A stretch of DNA of 64,000 bases from Liolophura sinensis (GCF_032854445.1 NC_088296.1:3679246-3743245); one strand, 5' to 3'. Positions 11,201-22,441 are shown, numbered from the stretch's first letter. Notes: generated by a model not told the origin, from the sequence alone. Program-made: numbers and translations.

Positions 11201-13451
11201 TTTCTAGGTGCCCCATGGGGTCTAGTGGGGTCTTGGTGACAATAAGCAGTCGACGACGCATCTGTGGCGACTGCTTCACTTTCACCAGTATGGTGTGCCT
11301 AGCTGTATGTCTCATGTGAGAAAGTTTGTCAGTAACTTGCCTTAGATCAATGGCACTCCAAAAGCTTGAGGGTGAGGTTAAAGATCGATCAAACCATGCA
11401 GTTAAAACATTCATCAAGCTGTGGAAACTAAATTGTTTTTGTCTTTCTCTTACAGGAAGCTTTGAACTAGCCTTGATCCGATTGGTCCAAGCCTATGATG
11501 CGCCAAGCAATAGCGTGATCTTCGGCAATAGTTTTGTTCCTCTTGATGCCTTTACGTCTTTGAGTAAGTTCGTTGGGTGTTAGCGACAACATAAAGTTGA
11601 AACATACAGTTTTTAGCATCTTTTGCGTTCAGAGTCCGATAATATGTGTGAGGTGAATTCTGCCTCTGGGTTTAGGAGAAATGCATAGGATTTAAGATGA
11701 AATTTTACAACACTGATTTAGTGCAGTCATTGCAGGTTGAATGGTAATTAAGTGCACTTAACAAAAAAGAAAAAAAAAACAAACACAGCAAAGGAAAAAC
11801 AGGGCACTACCTAACGTCATTAGACTGAGTGTTTGAAGGAGTTACTTTTTGTTTACAAGGGCTGATATGGGCTGATAGAAAATGAAGAAACAACAATGCC
11901 TCGTATAATCTCTGGTACAAGGAGATACACAGATTGATTACAGCTCTTAGATTGTGAAGGCTCCCAGAGCTAGCTATTTTCATTCTTACCAGAAGGCTGC
12001 ACATTCAGAAAATTTAATGGTTGCAGAAAGCCTTTTTACAGCGTGTTGGATGCAAGGCTCTTGACCAATGAGATTCAAGTCCAGTAGTCACTGCTTTAGT
12101 TGAGGCCTATGTTGAGAGGTTCCTGGTGAACTCCTAAAAACTGTTTTTTTTTTCTTCTCTCTCATAAACCTAATGTCAGACAGGTGACATGGTGTGGATT
12201 ACATTTGGGTTGTGTAGATTCATACTTTTAAAATTCACGGGATATCCAGGTGTCTGTCAAAGGCTACGAGAAGAAAAATAAGGTCAGACTGTCTGTTGAT
12301 GAAAGATCGAAATTAATTGTTTTGTTATGTTTTTTTTCAGATGAAGAGGAACGCCGTTTGATGGACAGCATTTTCATATTCGCCAAAGAAATGCAGATGT
12401 TGGAGTTAACAGAGACAGAGCTGGCCTTACTGAGCGCACTTATCTTGATCACAGGAGGTGAGTTGTCTTCTTCTGATAGGTCCCGTTTAAGACCTCCACA
12501 ATTCCCATGTAGTATGAGCCTTGAGGTCATTCCCAAAATTACTTTGTATTACTTACTTGTATTACTTACTTGTGTTGTGAGCTGTGGAGCAAGAGAGAAC
12601 CGGGGCCTCCGTGGCTCAGTCGGTTAAAGCGCTAGCGCAGCGTAATGACCCAGGAGTCTCTCACCAATGCGGTCGATGTGAGTTCAAGTCCAGCTCATGC
12701 TGGCTTCCTCTCCGGTCGTACGTGAGAAGGTCTGTCAGCAACCTGCGGATGGTCGTGGGTTTCCCCCGGGCTGTGCCCGGTTTCCACCCACCATAATGCT
12801 GGCCGCCGTCGTATAAGTGAAATATTCTTGAGTACGGCATAAAACACCAATCAAAAAAAAAAAAAAAAAAAAAGAGAGAACCATAATGGTAGCCAAAGTG
12901 TAACGTACCATTGTCACATGACAAATTTATAAAATAAATTCAGAAAGCTAGCCTTTCAAAACCGGTCTGAAATGTTTGAGTGTTCTTTTTATCCCATGCT
13001 TTCACAAAAAGCGAGAGATAGATATGGATCTGTTAGTTCTGTGCAATAACTCTGAAAAATATTGGATGATTTTTTAGAAAATTGTGCTTGCCGATTCATT
13101 TTGTGACTCTAAGAACTAGGGGTGTGAAATTTTGCGTATATAGCTTGGGGATATCACTTAGCTGAATTTGCTTGTATGATTTTGTTAACAGATCGGCCAG
13201 GGTTGAAGGAGGTTGTTGACATTCAGAAATTACGAGATAAAATAACGTCATCATTAAAAATGGAGATCGGCTTGAATCACCCTGGTAACGAGGAGCTGGT
13301 AACTAAGGTGCTGCACCAAATCCCCATCATGCGGGGTCTGAGCTTACAGCACGTGTCTGTGCTAAACAAGTTCAAACAGACAGAGCCAGACATGGAATTC
13401 CCTGCCTTGCATAAAGAACTCTTCTCCATTGAAGGAACAGAAAGCTCATGA
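2130..13451 (+). CDS. HR3: HR3 / ROR-type nuclear receptor (NR1F), 3' part of gene, 8 exons
   Basis: Ligand-regulated or orphan transcription factor of the NR1F group (insect HR3, vertebrate ROR), acting in the nucleus on RORE-type sites. Exons: 2130-2271, 2752-2920, 6778-6941, 8076-8197, 10892-11024, 11456-11563, 12341-12457, 13192-13451. They sum to 1215 nt (404 codons plus TGA) and all phases join. Seen in order: the end of the DNA-binding domain (GFFRRSQ, second zinc finger [13 protein letters not shown]), the NR1F C-terminal extension ([18 protein letters not shown]), an Asn-rich and Pro-rich hinge, then the ligand-binding domain ([35 protein letters not shown]) ending in helix 12/AF-2 ([10 protein letters not shown]), which is the HR3 ending. 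The first zinc-finger exon is outside or at the window edge, and its terminal P-box codons recur in the array at 1-1130. Orthology to HR3/NR1F is recognised from remembered family motifs, not from a search. Confidence 0.95.
2512..2650 (+). mobile_element. SINE-A 3' part
   Basis: Old copy of the window's commonest SINE. Body motifs are GGTTTCCCCCAGGCTCTGCC and CATAATGCTGGCTGC, the tail is GGCGTAAAACCCCAGTCAAA and then AATAAATAAATAA. Confidence 0.8.
2752..2920 (+). CDS. HR3: HR3 exon: C-terminal extension and hinge start
   Basis: Acceptor ggttttcag, donor gtaagc. It begins [19 protein letters not shown], the A/T-box typical of NR1F receptors that contacts the 5' extension of the RORE half-site. 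It ends in a low-complexity hinge containing a run of Asn (NNVNNNNNN). It leaves two bases carried over. Confidence 0.95.
4907..5210. repeat. 64-bp tandem repeat, about 5 copies, HR3 intron
   Basis: GAGCTCATGTGATTGGCTTA recurs at 4907, 4971, 5035, about 5099 and 5160 with the rest of the 64-bp unit. One unit has a 3-bp deletion (CATGATTGG). Confidence 0.93.
6778..6941 (+). CDS. HR3: HR3 exon: hinge
   Basis: The acceptor is ctctccag at 6777. The alternative ttcacag seven bases later is out of phase with the preceding exon. The donor is gtgagt. The encoded hinge is Pro, Tyr and Val rich ([14 protein letters not shown]) and ends VKAVDVMDH. Hinge sequence is not conserved, so support comes from phase, splice sites and position. 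Confidence 0.85.
7176..7368. mobile_element. MITE-like element with terminal inverted repeats
   Basis: The left end CTGTAATTCCACAACCTTTT and the right end (GAAGAGGTTTGGGAATTAAG) are imperfect inverted repeats. The interior (TGTTTATTCAAGCATATTCT, TTTTGTCTCGAAAATCA) matches the elements at 21162, 44729 and 51252. Confidence 0.7.
7545..7713 (+). mobile_element. SINE-A, 3' two thirds
   Basis: It runs from GGCTTCCTCTCCGGCTGTAC through CCACCTTAATGCTGGCCGCC to the GGCGTAAAACACCAATCAAA tail. It lies in an HR3 intron. Confidence 0.85.
8076..8197 (+). CDS. HR3: HR3 exon: start of ligand-binding domain
   Basis: Acceptor gaccag, donor ATG|gtgagt. It encodes [20 protein letters not shown], equivalent to the ROR/HR3 helix 1-2 region (K-A-hydrophobic-AH-T), and ends ITAYKSM. 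The donor is the first of a 59-bp tandem array that fills the following intron. Confidence 0.93.
8193..10805 (+). repeat. 59-bp minisatellite seeded at HR3 splice donor (about 44 copies)
   Basis: Strict 59-bp period from the real exon/intron junction (8197/8198) to about 10,790. Each unit ends GTATG, matching the last five exon bases, and is followed by GTGAGTGCTGTAGTTGTG. In copies 1-27 nearly all keep TATG|GTGAGT (exceptions: GAGGAGT at 8788 and 9496, GTGAAT at 8965). From the copy at 9788 onward every unit reads TATGAGGAGT, so the donor is lost. Copies therefore fall into an exon-proximal donor-bearing block and a distal donor-dead block. Confidence 0.95.
10892..11024 (+). CDS. HR3: HR3 exon: LBD helices 3-5 (signature region)
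   Basis: Acceptor attgtttcag, donor gtgggt. It contains the nuclear-receptor LBD signature [20 protein letters not shown] followed by MLLKAG, the co-activator groove region. Confidence 0.96.
11456..11563 (+). CDS. HR3: HR3 exon: LBD helices 5-7
   Basis: Acceptor ctcttacag, donor gtaagt. It encodes [20 protein letters not shown] and continues to the beta-turn segment [16 protein letters not shown], matching the HR3 LBD order. Confidence 0.95.
12341..12457 (+). CDS. HR3: HR3 exon: LBD helices 7-8
   Basis: A poly-T tract leads into ttttttcag; the donor is gtgagt. It encodes [20 protein letters not shown] and then [16 protein letters not shown], a hallmark NR1F helix 8 segment. Confidence 0.95.
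12601..12874 (+). mobile_element. Full-length tRNA-derived SINE-A
   Basis: The tRNA-like head has an A-box GTGGCTCAGTCGGTTAAAGC and a B-box region GTGAGTTCAAGTCC. The body (GGATGGTCGTGGGTTTCCCC, CATAATGCTGGCCGCCGTCG) and the tail ACGGCATAAAACACCAATCA end in a roughly 20-nt poly-A. It is the most complete plus-strand copy and the reference for the other SINE-A entries. Confidence 0.9.
13192..13451 (+). CDS. HR3: HR3 terminal exon: LBD helices 9-12, AF-2 and stop
   Basis: Acceptor ttgttaacag. It encodes [18 protein letters not shown], then the helix 10-11 region [13 protein letters not shown], then AF-2 ([10 protein letters not shown]), ending TESS and TGA at 13449-13451. AF-2 is intact, so the receptor should be competent for co-activator binding. 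Confidence 0.96.
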
Positions 13452-14411
13452 GGCACTGCTGGACTGGTGCACACAAGGGAGTAGATATTGCTCCCATGGT
13501 TACGCATTGTTCACGAAATATGGTTAGGTTTGGTGCACTAAATAGCCTGTGGCATTTTTTTTTTATACGCAAAACAAAAAGGAGGACTGTATATTGAAGA
13601 AGATATATACAGGAGAAAAAAAGAAAAACATAAAAAATGCATTTTATCACTATGGGCTGCACTTTATATTCATCCAATCAGAAAACGTGTTGCAAGGCTC
13701 CACCTCGGCCAATCAGAGGCAGTGTCAGGGAATTTGTTGGCCGTACCGCCCCAGCCAATCACAGTGCCTATGTCAGAAGGGGGCATGTACAAACATTTGT
13801 CTTAGATTATACATACATACATATATATTCATTGATATATACTTACATATATATATATGTATATATACACATATATATGTGTATATATATATAGTGCTGT
13901 TAATTGTTTATCTTTCAGAAAGGTTTTTTTTATGTAAAAATCGAAAACCGTTTTATGGTACATATAGGGTTAGGTGAACCATTTGTAGGACCTTGGGAAT
14001 GAAATCCAGCAATAAGGCATTGTTGATATGAACATGTTCTGCTTTTACTTTATTTTGATTTTTTTTTTTTTTTAAATTTTTTTTTTCATCTGTAAATTTT
14101 GCACGCTCGTTTTACAGTGGTTTTCTTACAGTGTATGTAATATTATAACATGTATGGACTGGGACATGGAATGCCTATGCCACACTGAGCTCCACAAGCT
14201 GACACTGTAATGGACACTTTGTTGGACACTTATGGAGCTGCAAATCGCCTGAGTATGCTTAGCAGCTTGATACTAAATATGAATGGACACCGTTTATACT
14301 GTTAGCTCAACCAGTCTGACATTGAATTATATTTTTTTGGTGTAACTTGCTCTGTGGTTGAGTACACGTATGTTTCACAGCCAATGCGCCAAATGCTAAG
14401 GTAACGGACAA

Positions 14412-14700
14412 GCAGCGCAACAGTTGAGTATGGTAACAGATAAGCAACCCAACAGTTGAGTATGGTAACAGATAAGCAACCCAACAGTTGAGTATGGTAA
14501 TGGACAAGCAGTGCAACAGTTGAGTATGGTAACAGACAAGCAGCCCAACAATTGAGTATGGTAACAGACGAGCAGCCCAGCAGTTGAGTATGGTAACGCA
14601 CAAAATGAACAACAACTGAGTACTGGTATTGTAAGACAAGATACCACAATGGTTGAGTATTGTAACGGACAAGATACCACAACGGTTGAGTATTTTAACT
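14412..14700. repeat. 32-bp minisatellite, about 9 copies
   Basis: CAGTTGAGTATGGTAACAGA recurs every 32 bp (14421, 14453 and on), degenerating at the right. The minus-strand reading frames here are repeat artefacts. Confidence 0.9.
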
Positions 14701-14715
14701 GAAAAGGACATAGAT

Positions 14716-14812
14716 GTCAGCTAGCATACAGATTTGACAACAATTGAGTCTAGTAACAGGGGTGTCAGCTAGCATACAGATTTGACAACAATTGAGTCTA
14801 GTAACAGGGGTG
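14716..14812. repeat. 47-bp direct duplication
   Basis: GTCAGCTAGCATACAGATTT and the bases that follow occur twice, 47 bp apart and essentially identical. Confidence 0.9.
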
Positions 14813-16226
14813 CCATTGACCAAGTGTGTCGGTCTGTGTGTCAAAAACACGTGTACATTAAAAAATTTCTGTGAAGGCATACTCCATGTGTGTGATAGAT
14901 ATCACAGGTCAAATTGGGCTGGGCTTTCTGACATACAAGATTAAACCAAGAATAGATTACTAGATCAGCTTGATACAGTCAGTCTGAAAAAGGGGCCGGA
15001 AAAGTTTTAAGCCATTGTAGTTGATGTACCAGAAGCTGTTCTTGTTGTTCTGGACATTGAAGTCCCAGTGGGCTTTGAACGTGTACATATTTCTATAAAA
15101 CCTGTACAGAGCAAAATCATTATTATTTTAGGTTTGTACCGGTAACAGGAAGAAAATATTTCATTTTTGTGTATGTATGTTGCGTGTGATGAGGCATCTG
15201 AGCAATGTGACTTGTTTTGCTCTCTGCTTTAGGATGACGTGAAATCATGAAGATTCCTTGCAGAATTAAATTCAGTCGGCAAAAAAAGCTGATTCTGTCA
15301 GAGTTTTTGAGGGGTATTGAACTCTTATCGCTGCATACAACTTACACAACTTTCTCCTCCGCAGCAGATCTTAGGAATCGACCAAACAGAAAATACCCTA
15401 GTATAATACCTCTCTACTCTGACTGGGGCAGATTTTTTAAACAATCAACCAATCAGTCACATGTCTGCTCAACAGTTTTTTCTGGTTTGTTTTAACATCA
15501 TATTCATAGTGAAGACCCATCACAACATTGCTTGATATTGACCTGGAATTCAAGGATTGCTATGTATACACTGTTTCCATGGCGATAGACGCTACTGTTC
15601 CGAAGTAGAATTCACTTTCTTTTGTGCAAATTTCACATAGAATATACAAGACTCGAGCATATTGCTCTTGGTGTGGAAGAGTTACTTCAAGAGCAGGTAA
15701 CTCTTCACTGTCACGTGAAATGTAATGGGACCTTGACGTCATTTTATTGACATTATTTTACTGACATCAAATGTTCCTTTCCTAGCTCATCATGACGACG
15801 TCACCTTAAAGACAGTGCGATGTTGCACTAGACACTGATACATTGTAACGGTGTAGACGTTGCGCTACAATCCATTTTTGACGTCACAGTGGCTCGAAGT
15901 CCTGCTTCACACTAGCGCCACCAGATGCGATTAAAAATATGCTGCCTCCCCTTTGTTATGTCGGATTATGACTTTTGGTAATTCGCTGCACTCCTCCAGG
16001 TAGAAAACTTCAACCAAACTCACTAATACATACAACTGCTAACGGGGTTTAGCTATTAATAGTATGGTAAGTTTTGGAAGGAGACAACCACAGTTAGCCT
16101 TTGCATTCGTACATGTATTTACACATGCAGTGTATAAATCTGTTGTTGTTGTTGTTGTACAGTATACAGAACATGTAGAGTATTTTTATAAAAAACATTT
16201 TTTTTCTCCCCATGGCTTGTTATTAG

Positions 16227-16258
<32 letters not shown>

Positions 16259-16532
16259 CACCCTGAGCTCTTTAGGAGGTTATGTAATCAGTGAAATTTG
16301 GATTTGTACACTGTTGCCATAGTAACAAGACCTTTCTCCTAAGACATTTAACTGTGTGCTGCTGCATATAGTTTTTACTTGCTAATTATTGTAAACAGTT
16401 TTACTTTTGCTATAGCCAGCGTTATTAAGGCAGTGAAATATCTGAAAACTACATAAATTTAGGTGGCTTTGTCTGAGTCATTCATCTTGTCTTTTTTTTT
16501 TTTCATGTTTTTCTTCATCATACCAATGACCC

Positions 16533-16710
16533 AGAGCAACAAAGGCCCAGCCTTTAGCTACAAGGGTCTGGCCTTAGCAACAAGGGTCTGTCTTTAGCAA
16601 CAGGGGTACAGCCATTAGCTACAGGGGTCTGGCATAGCAACAAGGATCCAGCCCTAAGCTATTCCGGGGCAGGGCACCTTGTTACAGGGGTCTGGCCTTT
16701 AGCTAAGGAC
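16533..16710. repeat. Degenerate roughly 28-bp repeat (AGCAACAAGGGTCTGGCCTT type)
   Basis: About six imperfect copies of TTAGCAACAAGGGTCTGGCC occur in the HR3 3' flank. Confidence 0.75.
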
Positions 16711-19204
16711 TTAGTTTTTAGGGAGGGTTTTTTCCGCATACCAAAAAAGGTGTATTATTTTTGGAATCATTTGTTTATATTTTATGGTGTATGTACGTTT
16801 ATATTGGTGGTCAAACATTGGAATTATTACTGTCAGCCAAATCACTGCACTTTGCGTAAATTCATCATTTTCTTTTTTTTGCTGGAGTTATGTGTGACTC
16901 ACTACACGTGTGTTTTAAAAACGAAAAAAAATGAATTGAATAATCCCGGATATTGCAGATTCAGTGAGTAAGTCATGCAGCATTCACACATATGAAGTTC
17001 TTCTTGGCCAAATGTTCTTATGGTCGTCATGAGTTTTGAGATGAGTTTTTCTCTGATAAAATCAATCAAGGATGTCGTCGTGTTAACGGAGGGTATAGCT
17101 TTACCCCAAAAGTAAATGTCTTAGGTACTGTGATTTTTACTGGAACCCAACCACTAGATCGGGGTTCCAAGATGCGAGACGTTGAAAATGTTTTACGCAG
17201 TAAATGTGTTCAGGTGTGTTCACAGTTGACAATGGCAAGTTAAAATTGTCCAAAAACAAAAACTGAAGCAGATTTTTGTGAAAGGGATGGTGGATAGGTC
17301 AAAAGTTAGGAGAACAGTGTTTTTGTTGTTTTTTTTTTTTCTATTTTTTTTTTTATTTTTTTATTTACATATTCAGTCTCATTCTCTTCTGTGTGATAAC
17401 TAGAGAACATGTAGATACACCCGAACTGACTTTTTGTGGGCGCGCAATTGTACCTTGGTACAGTAGTTAATGTTGTGAAGTGCTACAGAATAGTGTTTAT
17501 CATATGCCCTAAGGGCGCAGGGGCGCATTCCACAAAGCTAGTTTGGATTTAAGGCAAAATGTAAAGTTTGATTTCTATTAGAAGTTAAAACACCTAATGT
17601 GTTTCATGTTTAAAGATATCTGTTCACAATATGAAGTTTTTGGGCAGTAAATTACACAATATATTGAAGTTTTAAAGTTTGGCTCAGGTCATTCATTTTG
17701 TAGGATGGGCCCCTGGTCTTTGGATTCTTTTTACATGAAATAATTTGTCTGCCATATTGGAGCCAATCTGCTAAACCAGTACCAACATGGCTGATTAGCT
17801 ATGTGTACGTGATGGTATGACATGCAAGCTGTGTTTCTTGGAGAGTTGGGGGTGGTTGGGGTGGTGAAAGCGTTGTCTAAAAACTGAGGTGGATTGGATT
17901 TCATCTGACCTTGAAACCTGCACAGTTGATGTTGTTTCACATGATTAAAAGTTCAGTGCTTAATTTGATGATAGATGATGTGTCAGATTGACGTGTAAAT
18001 TTTTCTGTTTTGAAACTGAAGGAAAATTTTGGAGTTATTGAGATTTGATGAATATTTAGTCTTGAATCAGAATTCCATTTCCAAGTGAATGTTCGGAGTT
18101 CACAATTTCACAACACGAAACTGTTAATTTCTTTGCTTGCTACAAATTTGAATTTACGTAGGGTTTGGTTCAATTATTATGAAGTCCTATTACTTTTGCT
18201 CTGCTTTACACTTTATTCAGTGATTTACTTGTATTTGATATAAACACTGCCCTGTTTTAGTGAGTTAGAAATGTAACATTTCTTGCAGTTCTTTCACCTG
18301 CCACATTTCTGATTGCAGTTGTGAAATTGATTGAAGATCTATTTTGATTGGTGGACAAAGAAGAAAAAAAAAAAAAAGGCTTGTGAAATGTAAATGAAAT
18401 TGTGTGGTGCACCATCTGGTGGCCAGTATTGACTAATCTGCTTTCTGCATGTAAGATGCTGCTGCCTCTGCTTGGATAGCTTTTTGCAGAAGAGAGATTG
18501 AGTCTGGACTCTTATAAAGGTCAAGTTTTGTGTCTCACTGAACCTTTTCAAAACACTGACCACCCCCCACTTCCACCTCCACCCGATGTTTACAATTAAC
18601 ATTTAAGAATAAACTCAAATCTGTGAAAAAACACAAAACAAACTAGTGTATTAGTACACCTTAATGATTGTCATTGTTTTCCCATTGTTTTTGTTTTGTT
18701 TTTTTCTACCCAATTTATTGCATATTGTTATGGCTGCCATATTGTATAAATGGTTTGCTTGTTAGTTTCATTTGCGCGTTGCGTGTTATGTCGCGGGTGA
18801 AAACTGTGTACCCAGTTGCTTCAAAACAATGTACAGATAACCCAGTTGTTGAGACGTCGTTGATCATGTGACAGCTCTTAACCAATAGAATTGATCCATT
18901 CTAATTTGATCATGGTCATACATTGTACAGGTATAATAAAATACTATATATATATATATGTGTATATATATAGACATAGTAGTCAGAAAAAAACAAATTG
19001 TTTATAACTATTTTTCTGCAATCAAAGAAATGCATGAGAACATTTTTTTTTTCTCTTTAGGAGGAAAAATTGTTGATTCTTCCGAATAAAAGCGATTAAG
19101 ACAGCAGAATATTAGTGTAGTTGTCTGGAGTCCTGTTACCACGGTTACAGTAATCTGTCTGGGAGATATAACATATAATTCTTAAAACATTTATTTCTTT
19201 TAAA

Positions 19205-19720
19205 TTTCAAGGAACCTGCGGAAAAACGTGTTTCGCCTGGGTGCTCTGCCTGGTTTCCTCCTGCTGTAACGTTCGGCCCTGATAGCTCAGTTGGTAGAGC
19301 ATCCGCGCTAAGGACGGTACATCCAGGGTCAATCCTGGGTCTGGTTGCACCTTAAACCTTGAAGGATGAGGTTGTAACTACCTCTCGGCGTTCAGCATTA
19401 AGGGGATAGAGCAACGACTGGTTGACCTGTATCAGTGTAAGGGTTCGGGTGGGGCGGCTTACTTGCCTTCGGTAACTCTTCTCAGTGAAGCAGCACTAGA
19501 TAAAAGAAGTGGAAATCCATCCTGCAACAAGGAGGTTCATTGCACGCACTCTAAGGACTCCTCCGTTGTCATATGACTGAAAAATTGTGAAGTACGACGT
19601 TAAACCCCCAAGCACTCGCGCACCTCACTCCTACTAGAACGCTGGTCGTCTTCATCATCATGAAATGTTCTTGTGTACATCCTTAAACACCAGTGTTAAA
19701 TTGTCTCTCCTGGTTTAAAT
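19205..19720 (+). mobile_element. SINE-A interrupted by SINE-B (nested insertion)
   Basis: Left of 19270, GAACCTGCGG to CTGCCTGGTTTCCTCCTGCT is SINE-A body. Right of 19628, AACGCTGGTCGTCTTCATCA through CATCCTTAAACACCAGT is the rest of the same SINE-A. SINE-B sits between, so SINE-A is the older insertion. Confidence 0.75.
19272..19628 (+). mobile_element. SINE-B, full length, tRNA-derived
   Basis: The head GATAGCTCAGTTGGTAGAGC (A-box) is followed by a B-box-like ATCCAGGGTCAATCCTGG. The body is CGACTGGTTGACCTGTATCA and GGCGGCTTACTTGCCTTCGG. The tail is TGACTGAAAAATTGTGAAGT and then ACGACGTTAAACCCCCAAGC. Copies also occur at 19792, 27813 and 58051. Confidence 0.88.
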
Positions 19721-19791
19721 CCATCACTTTCCAGCAGTTGGATATTTATTGCACTGGAAGGTTGCTAACTGTAATTTTGTCTCTGACCATT

Positions 19792-20135
19792 GAGTGAGCA
19801 AGCGCGTGCTTAGGGTGTGACGTCGCACTTAGGAATTTTTCAGTCATGTGACAAAGGGGTCCTTTTGAACGACTCCTTGTTGCTGGACGCAGTCCAACAG
19901 CTCTTTCGCTGCTTCACTGAGACCACTCACCAAAGGCAAGTAAGCCGCCCCACTCGATCCATTATACTGATACGGGCCAACCAGCAGTTGCACTTCCGAA
20001 TGCTAATGCTCAGTGCCAAGCCAGGAAGTTACAACTTCCTTTTGTACGATGTTAGGTGTGACCCAACCCAGGACTCACCTTGGATCTACTGCCCCAAAGC
20101 AGACGCTCTACCGAGCTATCGGGGCCGGTCGGTCT
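19792..20135 (-). mobile_element. SINE-B, minus-strand copy
   Basis: Reverse complement of SINE-B: TTTTTCAGTCATGTGACAAA at the tail side, GGCAAGTAAGCCGCCCCACT in the body, and the head CGCTCTACCGAGCTATCGGG near 20,105-20,125. It lies inverted to the copy at 19272 with a gap of about 160 bp. Confidence 0.85.
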
Positions 20136-20196
20136 TTGAGTATTGAGGTCAAGGCTTTAGTTTCACCTCCTGAGGTTTCTCCAGTACCTGAAACTG

Positions 20197-20802
20197 TGCG
20201 GTGGTTAGTGTATTTACTTGTAATATACACACAGAAACGGCGGTGGTTAGTGTAATTACTGGTAATATACACACACAAGCTGTGCAGTGCTTACTGTAAA
20301 TTACTGGTAATATACACACAGAAACTGCGGTGGTTAGTGTAATTACTGGTAATATACACACAGAAACTGCATCGGTTAGTGTAATTACTGGTAATATACA
20401 CACAGAAACTGCATCGGTTAGTGTAATTACTGGTAATATACACACAGAAACTGCGGTGGTTAGTGCAATTACTGGTAATATACACACAGAAGCTGTGCAG
20501 TGCTTACTGTAAATAACTGGTAATATACACACAGAAACTGCGATGGTTACTGTAAATTACTGGTAATATACACAAAGAAACTGCAGTGCTTACTGTAAAT
20601 TACTGGTAATATACACACAGAAACTGTGCGATGGTTACTGTAAATTACTGGTAATATACACAAAGAAACTGTGCAGTGCTTACTGTAAATTACTGGTAAT
20701 ATACACACAGAAACTGTGCGATGGTTACTGTAAATTACTGGTAATATACACAAAGAAACTGTGCAGTGCTTACTGTAAATTACTGGTAATATACACACAG
20801 AT
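20197..20802. repeat. 42-46-bp minisatellite, about 14 copies
   Basis: TTACTGGTAATATACACACA recurs with variable GAAACTG(TG)CGGTGGTTAGT linkers. The right half alternates two subtypes (ACACAGAAACTGTGCGATGG and ACAAAGAAACTGTGCAGTGC), a higher-order dimer. Confidence 0.93.
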
Positions 20803-21161
20803 CAACAGCAATGGAACAACTCCCTTATGTGTGTGTCATAGTGTGTTACATTTATGCAAAACCTCAGCTCAATACATGCAGTACTTCATGTGATATCAAC
20901 TTTACCTTAAAGAGTTTTGGCAAAATATCAATCAGCGGAAATCAATTTAAATTTTTTCTAACATTTTAGCACAGCCCGAATAAATAGCTTTCACAAAATA
21001 CCAGCTTCATCTGTGCATGTGTTACTGTTCACAATCAGTACAAAAAAATCTATGGCAATTTATAAAGCAGGTTGTAGTAAACTTTTTCAAACTTAGGAAT
21101 CCTTTAAACACCAAGTACACTTACGAGTATAATACTTACAGAATGGCAATGACTGGAGCTA

Positions 21162-21352
21162 CTGTAATTCCTCAGCCTTTTTGCATGTTTGCAAGGTGTT
21201 TATTCTTTGTAGACTGATAAAATTGTTTTTTTTGAGAAGTCCCTGAAATTGGCCAATCCAACCAATGTAGTTTTGTCTCCAAAATCAAATTAAGGATGTG
21301 TCATAGCTAGCACTGAAAGTTGCTCTTTCATATGCGAAAAGGTTGAGACCTT
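21162..21352. mobile_element. MITE-like element with terminal inverted repeats
   Basis: Left end GTAATTCCTCAGCCTTTTTG and right end CATATGCGAAAAGGTTGAGA are inverted repeats. The interior (CCAATCCAACCAATGTAGTT, TTGTCTCCAAAATC) is shared with the copy at 51252 and, inverted, with the copy at 44729. Confidence 0.78.
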
Positions 21353-21602
21353 CGGATTTTCTTGGTAAATGCAGAAAATTTGATTTGATAAGTGAGGATG
21401 GACTTTTTTTCCTCCCTAACTCTCTGGTATCGCCTCTTTAAGCTGTTATTAGGCACTGACATGGTATAGGTGTTAAATGCTACAGGCAAAGAAAACTCAG
21501 TTCAACCGATTTGCAAAATTTTATATTCTTTACTAAAAACAGATCATACTGGAACAAAAAGTGAATCACACCAAATTCTGAGAGATGGAAATTTCTCTGA
21601 AA

Positions 21603-21960
21603 GGTGTATATTCCTAGAGAAGTTTTCCTACATGTGTTATACCTCAGGTGTATATTCCCTGAGAAGTCTTTCCACAGGTGTTTTACCTCAGGTGTATATT
21701 CCTAGAGAAGTCTTCCCACAGGTGTTTTACCTCAGGTGTATATTCCTCGAGAAGTCTTCCCACAGGTGCTATACCTCAGGTGTACATTCCTAGAGAAGTC
21801 TTCTCACAGGTGTTATACCTCCCGTGTATATTTCTAGAGAAATCTTCCCAGGGGTGTTATCCTTAAGGTGTATATTCATAGAGAAGTCTTCAAACAGGTG
21901 TTCTACCTCAGGTGTATATTCCTAGAGAAGTCTTCCCACAGGTGCTATACCTCAGGTGTT
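21603..21960. repeat. 44-bp minisatellite, about 8 copies, 3' of MRPL9
   Basis: TGTATATTCCTAGAGAAGTC followed by TTCCCACAGGTGTTATACCT recurs about every 44 bp. Confidence 0.92.
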
Positions 21961-22043
21961 GTCCCCAGCCACTGTTCCTGTAAGCATCACACGTTAATTC
22001 TGCTATTCTCTCATCAAAATGGAACAGCTCGTCCTGCTATCTG

Positions 22044-22049
22044 TTTATT
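22044..22049 (-). terminator. Candidate MRPL9 poly(A) signal
   Basis: AATAAA on the minus strand, about 270 nt past the MRPL9 stop codon, with no closer canonical hexamer noticed. Confidence 0.4.
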
Positions 22050-22318
22050 ACTCTCTAGTCTTCACCTTAGCACCACATATCTCAAAGCCTGACCACTTTA
22101 TGCCTGTCTGCTTATTCTTCATCTTGATAGGACGCTGGTTATGGTACAAGTGTGGAGGTAGAGGAGGGTCATGTTACGTTCCTCCCCCCTGCACCCCTGT
22201 AAATCTTGGCACAGACACACTGTTACAGTATCTCCTTCCCCATCTCTGTATCTCTGTTGTCATGATGGGCACTCACCCTCACATGTAAACAAGGGAGGTA
22301 ACTCTGGGGGATCGGTCA

Positions 22319-22441
22319 TCATGATGGAAGCGCATCTACATATGTGAACAAGGGAGGTAAATCCGGGGGAACATTTTTAGACTGGTCCTTGAAGATGTGG
22401 TAAATTCTGGCCTTGACAGGAACAGTCAGAGTGCCGTTAAT
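22319..22441 (-). CDS. MRPL9: MRPL9 exon 7, stop
   Basis: Acceptor tccgtttcag. It encodes INGTLTVPVKARIYHIFKDQ and ends DALPS with TGA at 22321-22319. It corresponds to vertebrate VNGLDTVRVPMSVV. Confidence 0.9.
   Translation of the reverse strand: MNGTLTVPVKARIYHIFKDQSKNVPPDLPPLFTYVDALPS

Larger units (their letters stand above)
13452..19200 (+). other. HR3 3' UTR / 3' flank, no further gene seen
   Basis: AT-rich non-coding sequence with TA-rich runs (13,810-13,895 and 18,945-18,970), long homopolymer T tracts and small tandem repeats. AATAAA candidates for HR3 are at 18608-18613 and 19085-19090, far from the stop. The true cleavage site cannot be chosen without transcript data. Confidence 0.4.

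Noticed and set aside
12601-12680. tRNA gene
   Set aside because: A- and B-box-like words occur, but the fold does not close as a tRNA and the segment is the head of a SINE with many copies.
20149-20798. 127- and 83-codon minus frames (CILPVITLT type)
   Set aside because: Repeat artefacts of the 42-46-bp minisatellite.
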